From Crocinitomicaceae bacterium (GTDB lineage: Bacteria; Bacteroidota; Bacteroidia; Flavobacteriales_D; Crocinitomicaceae): a stretch of 64,000 nt of DNA. The notes under the pieces are model-generated. The model searched no databases and was not told the DNA's origin. It worked only from the letters and a program-made list of their open reading frames with translations. The stretch lies in contig JADJYC010000004.1 of the NCBI GenBank assembly GCA_016719925.1, positions 256,368-320,367 on the forward strand, written 5' to 3'. Both the position numbers and the translations under genes were made by a program. Position 1 is the first letter of the stretch. Every line of letters begins with the position of its first letter. Shown piece by piece: positions 50,340 through 58,014 of the stretch.

Positions 50340-51140
50340 TCAATCGATGCGAAGTGCCACCGGTTTTGCAATAAATGGTGGATTCTTCAGATTTGGTTTA
50401 TTATAAATCAACGGTTCAAAGGTAGTGAAATCCAAGACTTCACCCCCCACCGCCCTGTAGATAGCGTGACCGGCTGCAATATCCCACTCCATGGTAGGCG
50501 CCATACGCGGATAAAAATCAACTTGTCCCCTGGCCAGATCAAAAAACTTTAAAGCACTGCCCTTTCTTACTAACTTAAGAGTTCCGTAGCGTTCTTCCAA
50601 TTTCGAAATAAGTGCATTCACATCGGGAGTAAAATGAGACCTTGAAAAAATAAGTCCTTTTGATTTTTTGTCTCTCAGTCTCTTTACCCTGAATTTTTGG
50701 TCTGCAAATTTTTTCTCAAAATAAGGAGTCTGAAAAACGCCAAAAGAAGGTCCGCCAAAAATAATCTCCTGCTTAACCGGAGATGCGATCATTCCAAAAA
50801 CCGGTTCCTGATTTTTCACAATGGCAATATTGATACTGAACTCTCCGTTTTTCCGGATAAACTCTTTGGTACCATCCAGCGGGTCAATTAAAAAAACGGC
50901 CTCTGATGACAGCCTGATTTTATCTTCAGGAATTTTTTCTTCTTCTGAAATGATGAGAATTTTTGTCTGAGCTAATTTTTTGCAGATAACCTTACTTGAA
51001 TTTTTATCTGCAATAGTCACGGGAGTCTGATCTGATTTTTTTTCTGAAGCAAAATCTGTTGCATAAACTTTCATGATCTGTTCTGATGCATCATAAACAG
51101 ACTGAAGCATCAACTCTACCAGATCATTTGTTATCTGCAT
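50340..51140 (-). CDS. cysQ: 3'(2'),5'-bisphosphate nucleotidase CysQ
   Basis: 266 residues, inositol-monophosphatase fold. It hydrolyses PAP/PAPS phosphate with Mg or Li-sensitive metals. Seen: DQTPVTIADKNSS, IISEEEK, FLIDPLDGTKEFI (metal-binding Asp residues) and MEWDIAAGHAIYRAVGG. Intact. Its start overlaps the deoC end by 17 bp. Confidence 0.9.
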   Translation of the reverse strand: MQITNDLVELMLQSVYDASEQIMKVYATDFASEKKSDQTPVTIADKNSSKVICKKLAQTKILIISEEEKIPEDKIRLSSEAVFLIDPLDGTKEFIRKNGEFSINIAIVKNQEPVFGMIASPVKQEIIFGGPSFGVFQTPYFEKKFADQKFRVKRLRDKKSKGLIFSRSHFTPDVNALISKLEERYGTLKLVRKGSALKFFDLARGQVDFYPRMAPTMEWDIAAGHAIYRAVGGEVLDFTTFEPLIYNKPNLKNPPFIAKPVALRID

Positions 51141-51882
51141 GCTTTAATTCGCTGATAAGTGCATCATATAATGAACTCGCTCCAATTCTGAATAATTCCG
51201 GACAAAGCCAATCATCTGCAAGAATTTTATTTACAACAGAGAAATATAATTTTGCATCTTCCACCGTTCTGATTCCGCCTGAAGGTTTAAATCCAATTTT
51301 TTTTCCGGTTTTTTCAGCATGTGTTTTAATTACCTCACACATTACTTCGGCTGCTTCTTTTGTTGCACCCACTGTTGATTTTCCGGTAGATGTTTTAATA
51401 AAATCTGCTCCGGATGATATTGAAATTTCAGCGACTTTCCTTATCAAATCTGCAGATTTCAGTTCGCCTGTTTCCAGAATAACTTTCAGTTTTTTATGAG
51501 GCGCTGCCTTGCGCATTGCGCTGATTTCATTTGACAGATCATCCCACCTTTCAGTTAAAGCGAGTCCGCGGTTAATGACAATATCTACTTCTTCAGCAAT
51601 GGTTTTATTCACTGATTCCAGCTCAGCAATTTTTGCATGCAGCAGTGTCTGACCTGAAGGAAAATATCCGGCAACAACTGCCACACTCATTTCATTTTTC
51701 AGATTACTTCTTACAAAATTTCCAAAATTGGGATAGACACAAACCGCCGCTGGATAATGATTCTGGTAACCTTCATTGGCTTTTTCAACCAATGTTGAAA
51801 TTGAACTTTCAGAATCAGTTGCTTCAAGTGAAGTAAGATCAATAAGAGATAAAATTTTCAGTAATTCCTGTTTCTGAGACAT
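51124..51882 (-). CDS. deoC: Deoxyribose-phosphate aldolase
   Basis: Class I aldolase cleaving 2-deoxyribose 5-phosphate to glyceraldehyde-3-phosphate and acetaldehyde. Seen: DLTSLEATDSESSI, KLKVILETGEL, the Schiff-base Lys in DFIKTSTGKSTVGAT, and KPSGGIRTVEDAKLY. The ATG at 51882 (MSQKQELLK) is chosen because an earlier TTG at 51900 lies inside a terminator hairpin. 252 residues. Confidence 0.93.
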   Translation of the reverse strand: MSQKQELLKILSLIDLTSLEATDSESSISTLVEKANEGYQNHYPAAVCVYPNFGNFVRSNLKNEMSVAVVAGYFPSGQTLLHAKIAELESVNKTIAEEVDIVINRGLALTERWDDLSNEISAMRKAAPHKKLKVILETGELKSADLIRKVAEISISSGADFIKTSTGKSTVGATKEAAEVMCEVIKTHAEKTGKKIGFKPSGGIRTVEDAKLYFSVVNKILADDWLCPELFRIGASSLYDALISELKHADNK

Positions 51883-51917
51883 AAAAAAATCCGTCCCCAA
51901 GTGTTTGAAGACGGATT
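51883..51917 (-). terminator. Intrinsic terminator of tonB, abutting the deoC start
   Basis: Minus strand: an 8-bp stem (AATCCGTC/GACGGATT, arms 51910-51917 and 51888-51895) followed by T7 that ends right before the deoC ATG. It would end tonB transcripts, and read-through would decide deoC-cysQ-gmd expression unless a promoter overlaps it. Confidence 0.75.
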
Positions 51918-51939
51918 AAATTTAATTATTTAAGTCAGA

Positions 51940-52656
51940 TTAAGCGATGCTGAATTTAATCGGAATCTGATAACGAACACGAATTTTTTTACCCGCCTGC
52001 TCACCAGGTGACCAGTTAGGCATTTTTTTCACAACTCGCATTGCTTCTTTATCCAAAAGTTCAGAAACACCTTTCAGAACTACAACATCCTGAATTGAAC
52101 CATCTGAGTTAACAACAAACTGAACATATACTGTTCCCTGTTCCCCCATTTCTTTAGAAAGTTCTGGGTATTCAACGTTCTGCTGAATGAATTTAATCAT
52201 TTCAACTTCACCTCCCGGGAAAGCAGGTTCAACCTCAGCAAAGTCAACAATTGGCTCAGCTTCAATTTCTTCTTCCTCTTCCTCTTCTGTAGTTTCAACT
52301 TCTTCTTCAAAAGTTGTCAAATCCAGTTCTTCAATTTCTTCATCATCTTCCACTACATCAATTTCTTCAATTTGTGGCGGAGGTGGCGCTTGCTCTTGCT
52401 CTTCCGGCGGAGTTTCAGTCACCGGAGGAAGTTCAGTCAAAATTTCATCACTTACTTTTTTCTCCTTTTTTTGAAAGGCCATTTTTTCATCCACTACTGC
52501 TGATGTCAATGTAAATGCCATCAAAACAATAGCCGAAACCATAACGAATCCAACTGCACGGAAAACAATCTTTTTGTTCTCCAGATCAGCTTCTTTCGAT
52601 TTTTTCAGTTCAATAGTAATCTGTGTTGTGGCGCTAAGATAATTGTTTTTATTCAA
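51940..52656 (-). CDS. TonB-family energy transducer
   Basis: 238 residues: one membrane helix (VGFVMVSAIVLMAFTL), a Pro/Glu-rich periplasmic spacer (TETPPEEQEQAPPPPQ, then a long acidic run), and a TonB C-terminal domain with YPELSKEMGEQGTVYVQFVV, GSIQDVVVLKG and WSPGEQAGKKIRVRYQIPI. It transmits proton-motive force to outer-membrane receptors. exbB/exbD are not in the window. Overlaps or abuts vanZ-like and gcvH genes upstream. Confidence 0.9.
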   Translation of the reverse strand: MNKNNYLSATTQITIELKKSKEADLENKKIVFRAVGFVMVSAIVLMAFTLTSAVVDEKMAFQKKEKKVSDEILTELPPVTETPPEEQEQAPPPPQIEEIDVVEDDEEIEELDLTTFEEEVETTEEEEEEEIEAEPIVDFAEVEPAFPGGEVEMIKFIQQNVEYPELSKEMGEQGTVYVQFVVNSDGSIQDVVVLKGVSELLDKEAMRVVKKMPNWSPGEQAGKKIRVRYQIPIKFSIA

Positions 52657-52659
52657 CTC

Positions 52660-53100
52660 TCAGCTTCCCTGTTTATACTTTATTATACCCGTCTGACTGA
52701 TCAATAATACCCCAAAAATTGTACCAAGTGAATTTGCCAGAATGTCCATCAGGTCAAAATACCGGCGGTAAACCAATGTGCCCTGAAGGATCTCTATCAA
52801 AATTCCGTAGCCAATTCCGGCTGTCAGTATCAGTATATACAAACCGGTTAAGGAAAGGTTCAGATTTTTTTTCAGAGAACTCAAACCCATTGAAAATGCC
52901 AGAACCAGATACATAATAAAATGCACCAGTGTATCAACAGATATAAAACTCCACTCGATTTGAGGCAACTGATCACCAGGGATCAAACTTAGCACGGCAA
53001 TTATTACCGTCCAGCTGATCCAGACAACCTGCCAGAAAAGTTTAGAATTAGTGAACCAGTTTCTGATAATCAGCCGCTGATAATAATGAAGCCAGATCAC
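52660..53100 (-). CDS. VanZ-like membrane protein
   Basis: 146 residues with four helices: WTVIIAVLSLIPGDQLPQ, DTLVHFIMYLVLAFSMG, LYILILTAGIGYGILIEILQ and DLMDILANSLGTIFGVLL. The helix-plus-FDxxDxxANxxG pattern is that of VanZ-like proteins, whose role is mostly unknown. The only usable start is a GTG at 53100, 53 bp inside gcvH, so translation is probably coupled. Confidence 0.78.
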   Translation of the reverse strand: MIWLHYYQRLIIRNWFTNSKLFWQVVWISWTVIIAVLSLIPGDQLPQIEWSFISVDTLVHFIMYLVLAFSMGLSSLKKNLNLSLTGLYILILTAGIGYGILIEILQGTLVYRRYFDLMDILANSLGTIFGVLLISQTGIIKYKQGS

Positions 53101-53425
53101 CTGAATTGGTCACACGTACTTTTATCATCCAGCCTTTTCCATAAGGATCACTGTTTACAACTTCAGGGCTTGAAGTAATTGCAGGATTTACCTCCAGTAC
53201 TTCACCGCCAACCGGCATAAACAAATCAGAAACTGTTTTAACTGCTTCAACTGTTCCGAATACAGCTTCTTTATCAAGCGTTTCTCCGGTTGTTTCGATC
53301 TCAACGAAAACGATATCACCCAACTCGCGCTGAGCAAAATCTGTAATTCCGATTGTTGCAATATCTCCTTCCACTTTTACCCACTCGTGGTCTTTAGTGT
53401 ATTTAAGGTCTGATGGTATATTCAT
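53048..53425 (-). CDS. gcvH: Glycine cleavage system H protein
   Basis: 125 residues carrying the lipoyl domain; the lipoylated Lys lies in GTVEAVKTVSDLFMP. Seen also: LKYTKDHEWVKVEGD at the N-terminus and DPYGKGWMIKVRV near the end. It shuttles the aminomethyl group among P, T and L proteins, none of which are in the window. First gene of the long leftward run. Confidence 0.95.
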   Translation of the reverse strand: MNIPSDLKYTKDHEWVKVEGDIATIGITDFAQRELGDIVFVEIETTGETLDKEAVFGTVEAVKTVSDLFMPVGGEVLEVNPAITSSPEVVNSDPYGKGWMIKVRVTNSGDLASLLSAADYQKLVH

Positions 53426-53449
53426 TTCTTACACGTGTTAATTTTCTTA

Positions 53450-53481
53450 CAAAATTAGAATAATATCTATATTCATAACAA
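53450..53481 (-). promoter_or_regulatory. Promoter of gcvH (-33 and -7 boxes)
   Basis: Minus strand TAATTTTG at 53450-53457 matches TAnnTTTG exactly. TTG at 53479-53481 lies 21 bp upstream, within the Bacteroidota spacing range. The -7 box is 25 bp before the gcvH ATG. Confidence 0.55.
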
Positions 53482-53541
53482 CATGGTTAAAGTTTAAACC
53501 CTATTTAAATCCACCTGCAAAAAAAATCGCAATTTTGCAGT

Positions 53542-54624
53542 ATGATTACACAAGATCAATTAAAGGATTTTGAAAGACGCATCTCTGAGCTGCATGGCTA
53601 TCTCAAAATTGATGAGAAACAACTTGAAGTTCAGGAAGATGATTTAAAATCACAAGACCCTAATTTCTGGGACAAACCCAAGGAAGCGGAGGCGGTGATG
53701 AAACGCATGCGGGGTAAAAAATTCTGGATTGACGCATATGAAACTCTTAAATCAGAACTGGAAGATATTAAAGTGCTGATGGAATTTTATGCCGCCGGTG
53801 AAGCAACCGAAGAAGAAATTACAGAAACTTTTAATGCTTCATTCACAAAGCTGGAAGAACTTGAATTAAAAAATATGCTTTCTGCTGAAGAAGATGCCCT
53901 GAGTGCAGTATTGCAGATCACCGCAGGTGCAGGAGGAACAGAAAGCTGTGACTGGGCATCCATGCTGATGAGAATGTATATCATGTGGGGTGAAAAACAC
54001 GGCTATAAAATTCAGGAATTAAATTACCAGGCCGGTGATGTTGCCGGCGTTAAAACTGTGACACTGCAGTTTGAAGGAGAATTTGCTTTCGGCTATTTAA
54101 AAGGAGAAAACGGTGTTCATCGTTTGGTGCGTATTTCACCATTTGATTCAAATGCGAAAAGACATACTTCATTTGCATCAGTTTACGTTTATCCACTTGT
54201 AGATGACACCATTGAAATTGTAATTAATCCGGCAGATATTTCCTTTGAAACGTTCCGTTCTGGCGGCGCGGGTGGTCAAAATGTAAACAAAGTAGAAACC
54301 GCTGTACGTCTGCGTCACGCGCCATCAGGAATTATCATTGAAAACTCTGAATCACGCTCCCAGCTTGCAAATAAGGAAAAAGCCATGCAGTTATTACGTT
54401 CACAGTTGTATGAAGCCGAACTGCGCAAAAAAATGGAAAAACAAAACGAGATTGAAGCCGGCAAAAAGAAAATTGAATGGGGATCTCAAATCAGAAACTA
54501 CACCATGCAACCTTATAAACTTGTGAAAGATGTGCGCACCGGACATGAAAGTTTTAATGTTGACGCAGTAATGAATGGTGAGATTGATGAGTTTCTGAAA
54601 GCTTTTCTGATGGAATTCCATTAG
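53542..54624 (+). CDS. prfB: Peptide chain release factor 2
   Basis: 360 residues. Reads UGA and UAA stops: stop-recognition tripeptide SPF in VRISPFDSNAKRHTSF and the peptidyl-transferase GGQ in RSGGAGGQNVNKVETAVRL. The N-terminal region (ISELHGYLKIDEKQLE) reads without interruption, so the usual programmed +1 frameshift at an early TGA is absent. Intact and monocistronic. Confidence 0.95.
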   Translation: MITQDQLKDFERRISELHGYLKIDEKQLEVQEDDLKSQDPNFWDKPKEAEAVMKRMRGKKFWIDAYETLKSELEDIKVLMEFYAAGEATEEEITETFNASFTKLEELELKNMLSAEEDALSAVLQITAGAGGTESCDWASMLMRMYIMWGEKHGYKIQELNYQAGDVAGVKTVTLQFEGEFAFGYLKGENGVHRLVRISPFDSNAKRHTSFASVYVYPLVDDTIEIVINPADISFETFRSGGAGGQNVNKVETAVRLRHAPSGIIIENSESRSQLANKEKAMQLLRSQLYEAELRKKMEKQNEIEAGKKKIEWGSQIRNYTMQPYKLVKDVRTGHESFNVDAVMNGEIDEFLKAFLMEFH

Positions 54625-54697
54625 ACTAAACCGTTTCATTCCTAAAACTTTTAAACTGGCCTGATTTTTGTGTTTTTCTTCTCAATCGCAAAAACCA

Positions 54698-55150
54698 ATG
54701 GCTATGAAAACATCCTTACTTTTTCTTCTGACAGGATTACTTCTTTTCTCCTGTGATCAATCTCAAAAATTAACCTATACGGAGCGCAAACTTATTGGTG
54801 AGTGGGAATACGATAAAGTTGAATACTTTCCAAACTGGGGATTTAAAGAGAATCAAACCAATGAATTTGAACAATATCAAATTGAAATTCTGAAAGATTT
54901 TACCATCACTATGCAAAACACCATGACCGGAGAAATCTATTCCGGCGTATGGGAAGTGAATATTATCAGCCTCCCCTCTTCAAACGGAAACTCACAGGTT
55001 GCTGAAGAATTTATTGCTTCTCTTTCAGGGAATATATCCGGTGATGTCATACAGATTATCTGGGAAAATATAGCAGTTGATAATTCAAGAATCAGAGCCG
55101 ATCATGATGACAAACAGGGCATTTTCTATTACAAATTAAAAAAACTCTGA
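54698..55150 (+). CDS. Small lipoprotein of unknown function
   Basis: Starts at ATG 54698 (or 54704). The lipoprotein signal TSLLFLLTGLLLFSCDQ has lipobox LFSC. The mature part (about 130 residues) has RKLIGEWEYDKVEYFPN and YSGVWEVNIISL, which recalls lipocalin-like domains that start with GxW. Function unknown. Stands alone between prfB and panD. Confidence 0.65.
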   Translation: MAMKTSLLFLLTGLLLFSCDQSQKLTYTERKLIGEWEYDKVEYFPNWGFKENQTNEFEQYQIEILKDFTITMQNTMTGEIYSGVWEVNIISLPSSNGNSQVAEEFIASLSGNISGDVIQIIWENIAVDNSRIRADHDDKQGIFYYKLKKL

Positions 55151-55267
55151 TTCCAAGAATAAAACCCGCACTTCTTATTTTATCTTATAAAACTGATTGT
55201 CTGTTAATTACAGCTTCATCATAAATGTCTTTATCTGAATAAACAGGCATTAACTTTATATTTTACG

Positions 55268-55275
55268 TAACTTTG
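55268..55275 (+). promoter_or_regulatory. Promoter -7 box of panD
   Basis: TAACTTTG, an exact TAnnTTTG match, 21 bp before the panD ATG. The -33 region is not clear. Confidence 0.5.
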
Positions 55276-55295
55276 CGCTCCATTTTGAAAATGCG

Positions 55296-55646
55296 ATGTT
55301 AGTTACCGTTCTCAAATCAAAAATTCACCGGGTAAAAGTCACACAGGCTGAACTCAATTATATTGGAAGTATTACCATAGATCCTGATCTGATGGAAGCA
55401 GCCAACATGATTGAAGGTGAAAAAGTGCAGATAGTAAATGTGAACAATGGTGAGCGCCTTGAAACTTACATCATTACAGGTAAAAGAGGCACCGGAGATA
55501 TTTGTATGAACGGGCCGGCTGCCAGACGTGTTTCAGTGGGTGATATTATTATTATTATCGCTTACGCAATGATGGAATTTGAAGAAGCTAAAAAATTCAA
55601 ACCCACTTTGTTGTTTCCAAATACGGAAACCAATCGGATTAAATAA
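55296..55646 (+). CDS. panD: Aspartate 1-decarboxylase precursor
   Basis: 116 residues. The self-processing site Gly24-Ser25 (NYIGSITID) yields the pyruvoyl group. Also seen: KSKIHRVKVTQAEL, NGERLETYIITGKRGTGDICMNGPAARR. It makes beta-alanine for pantothenate and CoA. Intact, own promoter; other pan genes are not in the window. Confidence 0.95.
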   Translation: MLVTVLKSKIHRVKVTQAELNYIGSITIDPDLMEAANMIEGEKVQIVNVNNGERLETYIITGKRGTGDICMNGPAARRVSVGDIIIIIAYAMMEFEEAKKFKPTLLFPNTETNRIK

Positions 55647-55655
55647 TGTTAACCA

Positions 55656-55678
55656 GCAAATATTCAACTCAAATTTGC
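55656..55678 (+). terminator. Weak hairpin after panD
   Basis: GCAAAT and ATTTGC (6 bp, 11-nt loop) lie 10 bp after the panD stop, followed by GTTTCTGTTTTT. The stem is short and AT-rich, so termination is only possible. Confidence 0.3.
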
Positions 55679-55723
55679 GTTTCTGTTTTTCATAACTTTC
55701 AAAACTATTAAGCAAAAGGAAAA

Positions 55724-56791
55724 ATGAAAAACAAATTATTTGCTGTACTCAAATTAATTGTTCCTCTTGCCTTTGGTCTTTTTCTGATCTGGCTTTTTTA
55801 TGATGCACTTTGTGAAAAAGAAAAAGAAGATCTGTTTATGGCATTCAGAAAAGCAGATTATTTCTGGGTAGGCATCTCACTGATTTTTGGTTTTGCCAGT
55901 CACCTCAGCAGAGCATACAGGTGGAAATACATGCTGGCTCCAATGGGCTACAACGTGAAATTCTGGAATTCATACCATGCGGTTATGATCAGCAATTTTG
56001 TCAATCTTGCTTTTCCGCGTGCAGGTGAAATTTCACGGGCAGCAATATTTGCCAAAACAGAAAAAGTTCCCTTTCAAAAAGGATTCGGAACCATTCTGGC
56101 AGAGCGCGCAATTGACGTTGGAATGCTCGGAATTATTTTTGTAATAACCATTGCCCTGCAGCTGGATAAATTTGATCTCTTCAAAAATAAACTTCAATCA
56201 TTCAGTTCAGGCGAAGGAAGCTGTGGCAATCTTTTTGTCTTTAATTTATTTGCCAAGATTGTTACTTACGGAATTTTACTTGCCATCATTGCTGTAGTAC
56301 TTATTTACATTTTCAGAAAAAATTTCAGGGAGCGTATCCGTCATTTTCTGAAAGGAATATTTGAAGGCGTACTGGCGATCTTCAAAATGAAGAAGAAACT
56401 TAAATACATAGGTCACACCTTTTTTATCTGGACCATGTATATCTGTATGTTCAGCATTTGTTTTATGTCACTTGAATCAACTTCACAGCTTGGTTTGGAA
56501 GCCATGCTGCCGGGTTTCATTGCAGGAACCGTTGGAATTATTCTTGTGCAGGGCGGAATTGGTGTTTACCCGGCTGCCGTTGGTTTGATTATTACAGTGT
56601 ATATGAATCAGACAGGAGTGGTAAATATTCACCCTGAAGCGCTGGCATTAGGCTGGATTATCTGGACTTCACAAACCGGTATGATGATTATTCTAGGTTT
56701 GATTTCGATGGCGCTGAATGGTAAAAATGTTACCTTTGATGCGGATGAGTCACTTGTATCAGCTTCAGAAAAAGATAGTCTCCCTGAATGA
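55724..56791 (+). CDS. Flippase-like membrane protein (LPG synthase TM-domain family, UPF0104)
   Basis: 355 residues, about eight helices: KLIVPLAFGLFLIWLFY at the start, LSRAYRWKYMLAPMGY, and the signature NLAFPRAGEISRAAIFAKTEKVPFQKGFGTILAERAIDVGMLG. GTVGIILVQGGIGVYPAAVGL lies near the end. The family corresponds to the membrane half of MprF and is thought to move lipids; the substrate here is unknown. The end overlaps rfaE2 by about 74 bp in another frame. Confidence 0.85.
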   Translation: MKNKLFAVLKLIVPLAFGLFLIWLFYDALCEKEKEDLFMAFRKADYFWVGISLIFGFASHLSRAYRWKYMLAPMGYNVKFWNSYHAVMISNFVNLAFPRAGEISRAAIFAKTEKVPFQKGFGTILAERAIDVGMLGIIFVITIALQLDKFDLFKNKLQSFSSGEGSCGNLFVFNLFAKIVTYGILLAIIAVVLIYIFRKNFRERIRHFLKGIFEGVLAIFKMKKKLKYIGHTFFIWTMYICMFSICFMSLESTSQLGLEAMLPGFIAGTVGIILVQGGIGVYPAAVGLIITVYMNQTGVVNIHPEALALGWIIWTSQTGMMIILGLISMALNGKNVTFDADESLVSASEKDSLPE

Positions 56792-57260
56792 TTTAATTCA
56801 GCATATTTCTGTGCTGAAATCCCAACAGAAAAAAATTGTTTTTACAAACGGATGTTTTGACATTCTGCACAAAGGACATGTACAGTATCTGAGTCTAGCT
56901 GCTGATTTTGGAGATGTGCTTATAATTGGTTTAAACAGTGATGCCTCTGTAAAAAGACAAGGCAAAGGTGATGACAGACCGGTCAATAATTCTGACGCCC
57001 GTTCACTCATACTTTCAGCATTGGAATTTGTCAGTTTTGTAGTTGAGTTTAATGAGGATACACCGCTGAATCTGATAGAAAAAATTGTTCCGGATGTATT
57101 GGTTAAAGGTGGAGATTATGATCCGGCAGAAACAAATCCAACATCTAAAAAATATATTGTCGGGCGTGAAATCGTTCTGAAAAATAACGGCCGGGTTGAG
57201 GTGATTGATTTAGTTCAGGGTTATTCAACCACATCCATCATTCAAAAATTAAAAAAATGA
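56718..57260 (+). CDS. rfaE2: D-glycero-beta-D-manno-heptose 1-phosphate adenylyltransferase
   Basis: Nucleotidyltransferase with FTNGCFDILHKGHVQYL (HxGH site), IGLNSDASVKRQGKGDDRP, LVKGGDYDP and QGYSTTSII, equal to the second domain of HldE. It makes ADP-heptose for LPS. The kinase domain is absent, so it is the stand-alone form. The start is uncertain: the nucleotidyl domain begins near residue 38 of the longest frame, and a start close to nt 56745-56765 would fit. Confidence 0.88.
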   Translation: MVKMLPLMRMSHLYQLQKKIVSLNDLIQHISVLKSQQKKIVFTNGCFDILHKGHVQYLSLAADFGDVLIIGLNSDASVKRQGKGDDRPVNNSDARSLILSALEFVSFVVEFNEDTPLNLIEKIVPDVLVKGGDYDPAETNPTSKKYIVGREIVLKNNGRVEVIDLVQGYSTTSIIQKLKK

Positions 57261-57586
57261 CAATTTCAGAAGCACAAAAACTGGTGGACGACTGGATAAA
57301 AACCTACGGTGTCCGTTATTTTAATGAACTCACCAACATGGCTCAGCTTACTGAAGAAGTTGGAGAAGTAGCGCGAATTATTGCGCGACGCTATGGTGAG
57401 CAATCTGAAAAAGAATCTGACAAAGCAAAAGATCTGGGTGATGAAATGGCAGATGTACTTTGGGTATTAATTTGTCTTGCCAATCAAACCGGAATAAATC
57501 TGGAAGAAGCGCTGAAAAAAAATCTGGATAAAAAAACAAAAAGGGATAGTACACGGCATTTGGATAATGATAAGCTTAAGGGTTAA
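57257..57586 (+). CDS. MazG-like nucleotide pyrophosphohydrolase
   Basis: 109 residues, all helical. Metal-binding pattern EEVGEVARII (ExxE) followed by DEMADVLWVLI (ExxD), as in MazG/iMazG and dUTPase-like pyrophosphatases that hydrolyse (d)NTPs. ATGA overlap with rfaE2 indicates translational coupling. The substrate is not predictable. Confidence 0.85.
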   Translation: MTISEAQKLVDDWIKTYGVRYFNELTNMAQLTEEVGEVARIIARRYGEQSEKESDKAKDLGDEMADVLWVLICLANQTGINLEEALKKNLDKKTKRDSTRHLDNDKLKG

Positions 57587-57838
57587 GGACAAAGGGCTAA
57601 GGACAAAGGGCTAAGGACAAAGCCAAAAGGACAAAGTCAAAAGGACAACGCTAAAAAGACAAAGCCAAAAGGACAAAGTCAAAAGGACAACGCTAAAAAG
57701 ACAAAGCCAAAAGGACAAAGTCAAAAGGACAAAGCCAAAAGGACAAAGTCAAAAGGACAACGCTAAAAAGACAAAGCCAAAAGGACAAAGTCAAAAGGAC
57801 AACGCTAAAAAGACAAAGCCAAAAGGACAAAGTCAAAA
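57587..57838. repeat. Array of 36 in-phase heptamers (GGACAAA family)
   Basis: 252 bp = 36 x 7 bp with no slip. Units are GGACAAA, GGGCTAA, GCCAAAA, GTCAAAA, GGACAAC, GCTAAAA and AGACAAA. From unit 7 on they form a 42-bp higher-order unit (GGACAAA, GTCAAAA, GGACAAC, GCTAAAA, AGACAAA, GCCAAAA) repeated about four times with one two-unit variant. It begins one base after the mazG stop. It has no unique spacers, so it is not a CRISPR. Confidence 0.92.
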
Positions 57839-57914
57839 GGTAATGTGATTATTCAAAGAGTTACTTTTTTTTTTGATCCATTGTTTTGACATCGCTTACA
57901 CTCCCCCTTTTCAC

Positions 57915-57977
57915 TTTGTCCTCTGTCCTTTTGTTTTACCTAAAAAACCTTTGTCCTTTGCCCTCTGCCCTTAGTCC
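57915..57977. repeat. Inverted partner of the heptamer array
   Basis: TTTGTCC and TCTGTCC at 57915-57928, then TTTGTCC, TTTGCCC, TCTGCCC and TTAGTCC in register at 57950-57977, are reverse complements of the 57.6-kb units. The two arms face each other across 76 bp without a gene. The arm ends 38 bp before the tyrS start. Confidence 0.8.
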
Positions 57978-58014
57978 TCAAAAAAAAATATCTTTACAAA
58001 AAAAACATCACACA

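Noticed and set aside
52187..52474. Ser-rich 95-codon frame on the plus strand
   Set aside because: Antisense shadow of the acidic and Pro-rich spacer of TonB.
53542..53640. Programmed +1 frameshift in prfB
   Set aside because: No early TGA or CTTTGA-type slippery site in the reading frame.
57587..57838. Possible CRISPR array
   Set aside because: Units are 7 bp and contiguous, with no unique spacers and no cas genes.
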